A stretch of DNA of 64,000 nt from Candidatus Enterococcus willemsii (GTDB lineage Bacteria; Bacillota; Bacilli; Lactobacillales; Enterococcaceae): assembly GCF_009933335.1 (NCBI RefSeq), contig NZ_MAEL01000042.1, positions 62,001 to 126,000 on the forward strand, read 5' to 3'. Positions 63,101-64,000 of the stretch are shown here, piece by piece. Numbering within the stretch: position 1 is the first letter of the stretch; each line of letters begins with the position of its first letter. The translations under genes were made by a program, and so were the position numbers. The notes beneath the pieces are model-generated. The model saw nothing but the letters and a program-made list of their open reading frames with translations. It did not search any database and was not told where the DNA came from.

Positions 63101-63444
63101 CGGGAAATCGAGTTATACTTGTTGAAGGTAAGGTGGAAACAAGCAATTATAATGGCGAATTACAAGTGTTAGCACACAAAATAGAATTAGCTGACCAATT
63201 AGAGCAACAGATTGCAAATGAAACATGCTATCTGCGTATTAATGAACAAGCAGATGAGCAAGCAATTTTAGCTCAATTTTCTCAAGTCCTTCGTACGTAT
63301 TCTGGAAATGTGCCAATTCTTTTATTTTTTGAAAAAAATCATCGGAAACAATTAGTGGATGAAAAAAACTGGATTGTGCATACAAGTGCAAGCGAAGAGC
63401 AATTAAAGGCTATTTTTGGTGAGAAAAATGTCATCTTTAAATAG
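60127..63444 (+). CDS. dnaE: DNA polymerase III alpha subunit DnaE
   Basis: Replicative polymerase of the Gram-positive DnaE type (1105 residues), which extends RNA primers before PolC takes over. PHP domain (about 1-290), palm with GAGRGSAAGSLVAY and the catalytic PDIDLDIPD (Asp375 and Asp377), VFQFESAGIR (third Asp/Glu region), fingers with DYGFNRSHAFAYSFV, and a C-terminal OB domain (about 960-1040) with LYIKNIREIRTKKG. The PHP metal site is eroded: HxH is Q-V and DDH is DVN. Start after AGGGGGAATCCTAG. pfkA follows at 155 bases. Confidence 0.95.
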   Translation: MNATQLTAVTSYSLLQSTIQIPQYVQQAKQLGYQQLGITDVNNLHGALEFFQSCQKEGVKPLIGLLLTYQSVITEQEHELFFFAKNLSGYQLLMKLSSQKMITGTIEITNFASSDVYIILPEQSEVHTLLMEDSKLGEEKIQQWQQLFGKENIFYGVGYQQNVAAKVQDWMQHHEVRPVAYQLIDTLHEEETFAVNVLHHIKNGTQITDLREELQQVSKNRYLVSADEQYQWFQTNYPEAWEQKEMLAAHCQVEIPTHQTLLPHYPLEKQSAQTFLQELCLRLLPERVPNYTQAYQERLLYELSVIHKMGFDDYFLIVWDVMAFAHRQQIVTGAGRGSAAGSLVAYVLSITDVDPIEYNLLFERFLNPERYTMPDIDLDIPDNRREEVLLYVKEKYGQEHVAQIATFGTMAAKMVLRDVSRVFGLSQSEANRWSKAVPNALKMTLAKAYEESKALRELASLNERNHQLFQVAKILEGLPRHVSTHAAGIVISDEKLSDVVPLQAGSEEIWLTQFTMNDVETTGLLKMDFLGLRNLSIIDDTLQGIRQVLKQTIIQKEIPLDDDETLRLFQQGETAGVFQFESAGIRNVLRRLHPESIEDIAAVNALYRPGPMQNIDTFIRRKQGKEAITYLDTRLEPILANTYGIIVYQEQIMQIASQIAGFTLGQADMLRRAISKKNKGILDEERRHFVTGSIKNGLTETKANELYNYIERFADYGFNRSHAFAYSFVGFQMAYLKVHYPAPFYKALLQSVRQNPTKVKEYMNEARKRKIKLLPPSINRSGYGFWLSAVDEIRFGLSTVKGVRRDFLKDILEERKENGAYRSVDQFLSRLAQRNSKWLKEELIRPLIDVGAFDEIITNRRQTVTNLDGKIQNVLYSGGSMDLLEVMTLKEQETAEYTLEEKLGLEEELLGVYLSGHPVEQFTKVRQWKKVQEVATVIPNQSTKLLLYIKNIREIRTKKGEQMAFIEGDDTSGEISVTVFPTVYRQIRHKLAGNRVILVEGKVETSNYNGELQVLAHKIELADQLEQQIANETCYLRINEQADEQAILAQFSQVLRTYSGNVPILLFFEKNHRKQLVDEKNWIVHTSASEEQLKAIFGEKNVIFK

Positions 63445-63492
63445 TTTTCAGTAATTTTTCAATAATAACTTCCATTTTTTTCTTCATAATTC

Positions 63493-63521
63493 AAGACATT
63501 TACGTGGATTAATGGTAAAAT
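63493..63521 (+). promoter_or_regulatory. Promoter of pfkA
   Basis: AAGACA (63493-63498), 17 bases, TAAAAT (63516-63521); about 75 bases of leader to the start codon. Confidence 0.55.
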
Positions 63522-63568
63522 ACTAGTCGTGGTTAATGCTTAAATAGCAATTAATTGAAATTTACTAA

Positions 63569-64000
<432 letters not shown>

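Overview
The window is low-GC Firmicute chromosome and reads as Enterococcus or a close relative (Enterococcaceae). Supporting signs are strong AGGAGG ribosome-binding sites, rpsP/khpA/rimM/trmD/rplS of lactobacillalean type, a tmRNA tag ending NNSYALAA, the DUF2929-dnaE-pfkA order, an EtaRS/LisRK-like two-component system, a BceRSAB module and a YtrA-type GntR/ABC operon. An orphan chemotaxis receptor sits behind a near-consensus sigma-D (flagellar) promoter. That suggests a motile lineage such as the gallinarum/casseliflavus group or Vagococcus; the species cannot be fixed from this window. No phage, insertion sequence, plasmid or CRISPR sequence is visible, so this is ordinary core chromosome with accessory genes mixed in.

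Layout. 0.1-5.2 kb: a class I aminotransferase, then phosphate-starvation genes (pstS behind a TTTACA direct-repeat array, facing phoP-phoR-DUF454). 5.3-7.9 kb: DUF523, ylxM, ffh with a long structured leader. 7.9-14 kb: LD-carboxypeptidase, CsbD-like protein, a YtrA-type regulator with ABC transporter and a textbook operator, DHFR-like protein, an FMN reductase with a YodB-type operator, and a DUF2975/XRE pair. 14.2-16.6 kb: rpsP-khpA, a membrane protein, a lipoprotein, UspA. 16.6-19.5 kb: isoaspartyl dipeptidase and its transporter. 19.8-21.5 kb: chemotaxis receptor. 21.7-24.8 kb: rplS, an anthrax-lethal-factor-like zinc protease, trmD-rimM; together with ffh and rpsP this is a dispersed, partly inverted version of the ancestral ffh-rpsP-rimM-trmD-rplS operon. 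24.9-29.5 kb: bceRS and bceAB. 29.5-34.4 kb: amidinotransferase-fold hydrolase, tmRNA, a 22-codon small gene, free-Met-sulfoxide reductase with a pseudo-receiver regulator, a coiled-coil M23 hydrolase, UspA. 34.6-42.3 kb: SPFH protein with a small membrane partner, Cof phosphatase, EtaRS-like system, a decayed ABC transporter pair, LTA synthase. 42.4-49.7 kb: RlmI-like methylase, aroD, YbaK, flavoprotein, gdhA, pgi, histidine phosphatase. 49.8-54.9 kb: two very small genes, GDPD, TVP38, ThrE pair, TetR. 54.9-64 kb: tRNA-Ser(CGA), AAA ATPase, Cof phosphatase, NCS2 purine permease, MFS transporter, DUF2929, dnaE and the start of pfkA.

How it works together. Envelope homeostasis dominates: the Bce and YtrA modules, the EtaRS-like system, LTA synthase, GDPD, LD-carboxypeptidase, the M23 hydrolase and phosphate sensing all bear on cell-wall or teichoic-acid upkeep and antibiotic stress. 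The items most worth a second look are the sigma-D promoter of the chemotaxis receptor, the tiny genes at 31220-31288 and 50079-50153, the decayed ABC pair, the pseudo-receiver regulator, and the short tmRNA tag with a leader palindrome that competes with its acceptor stem.
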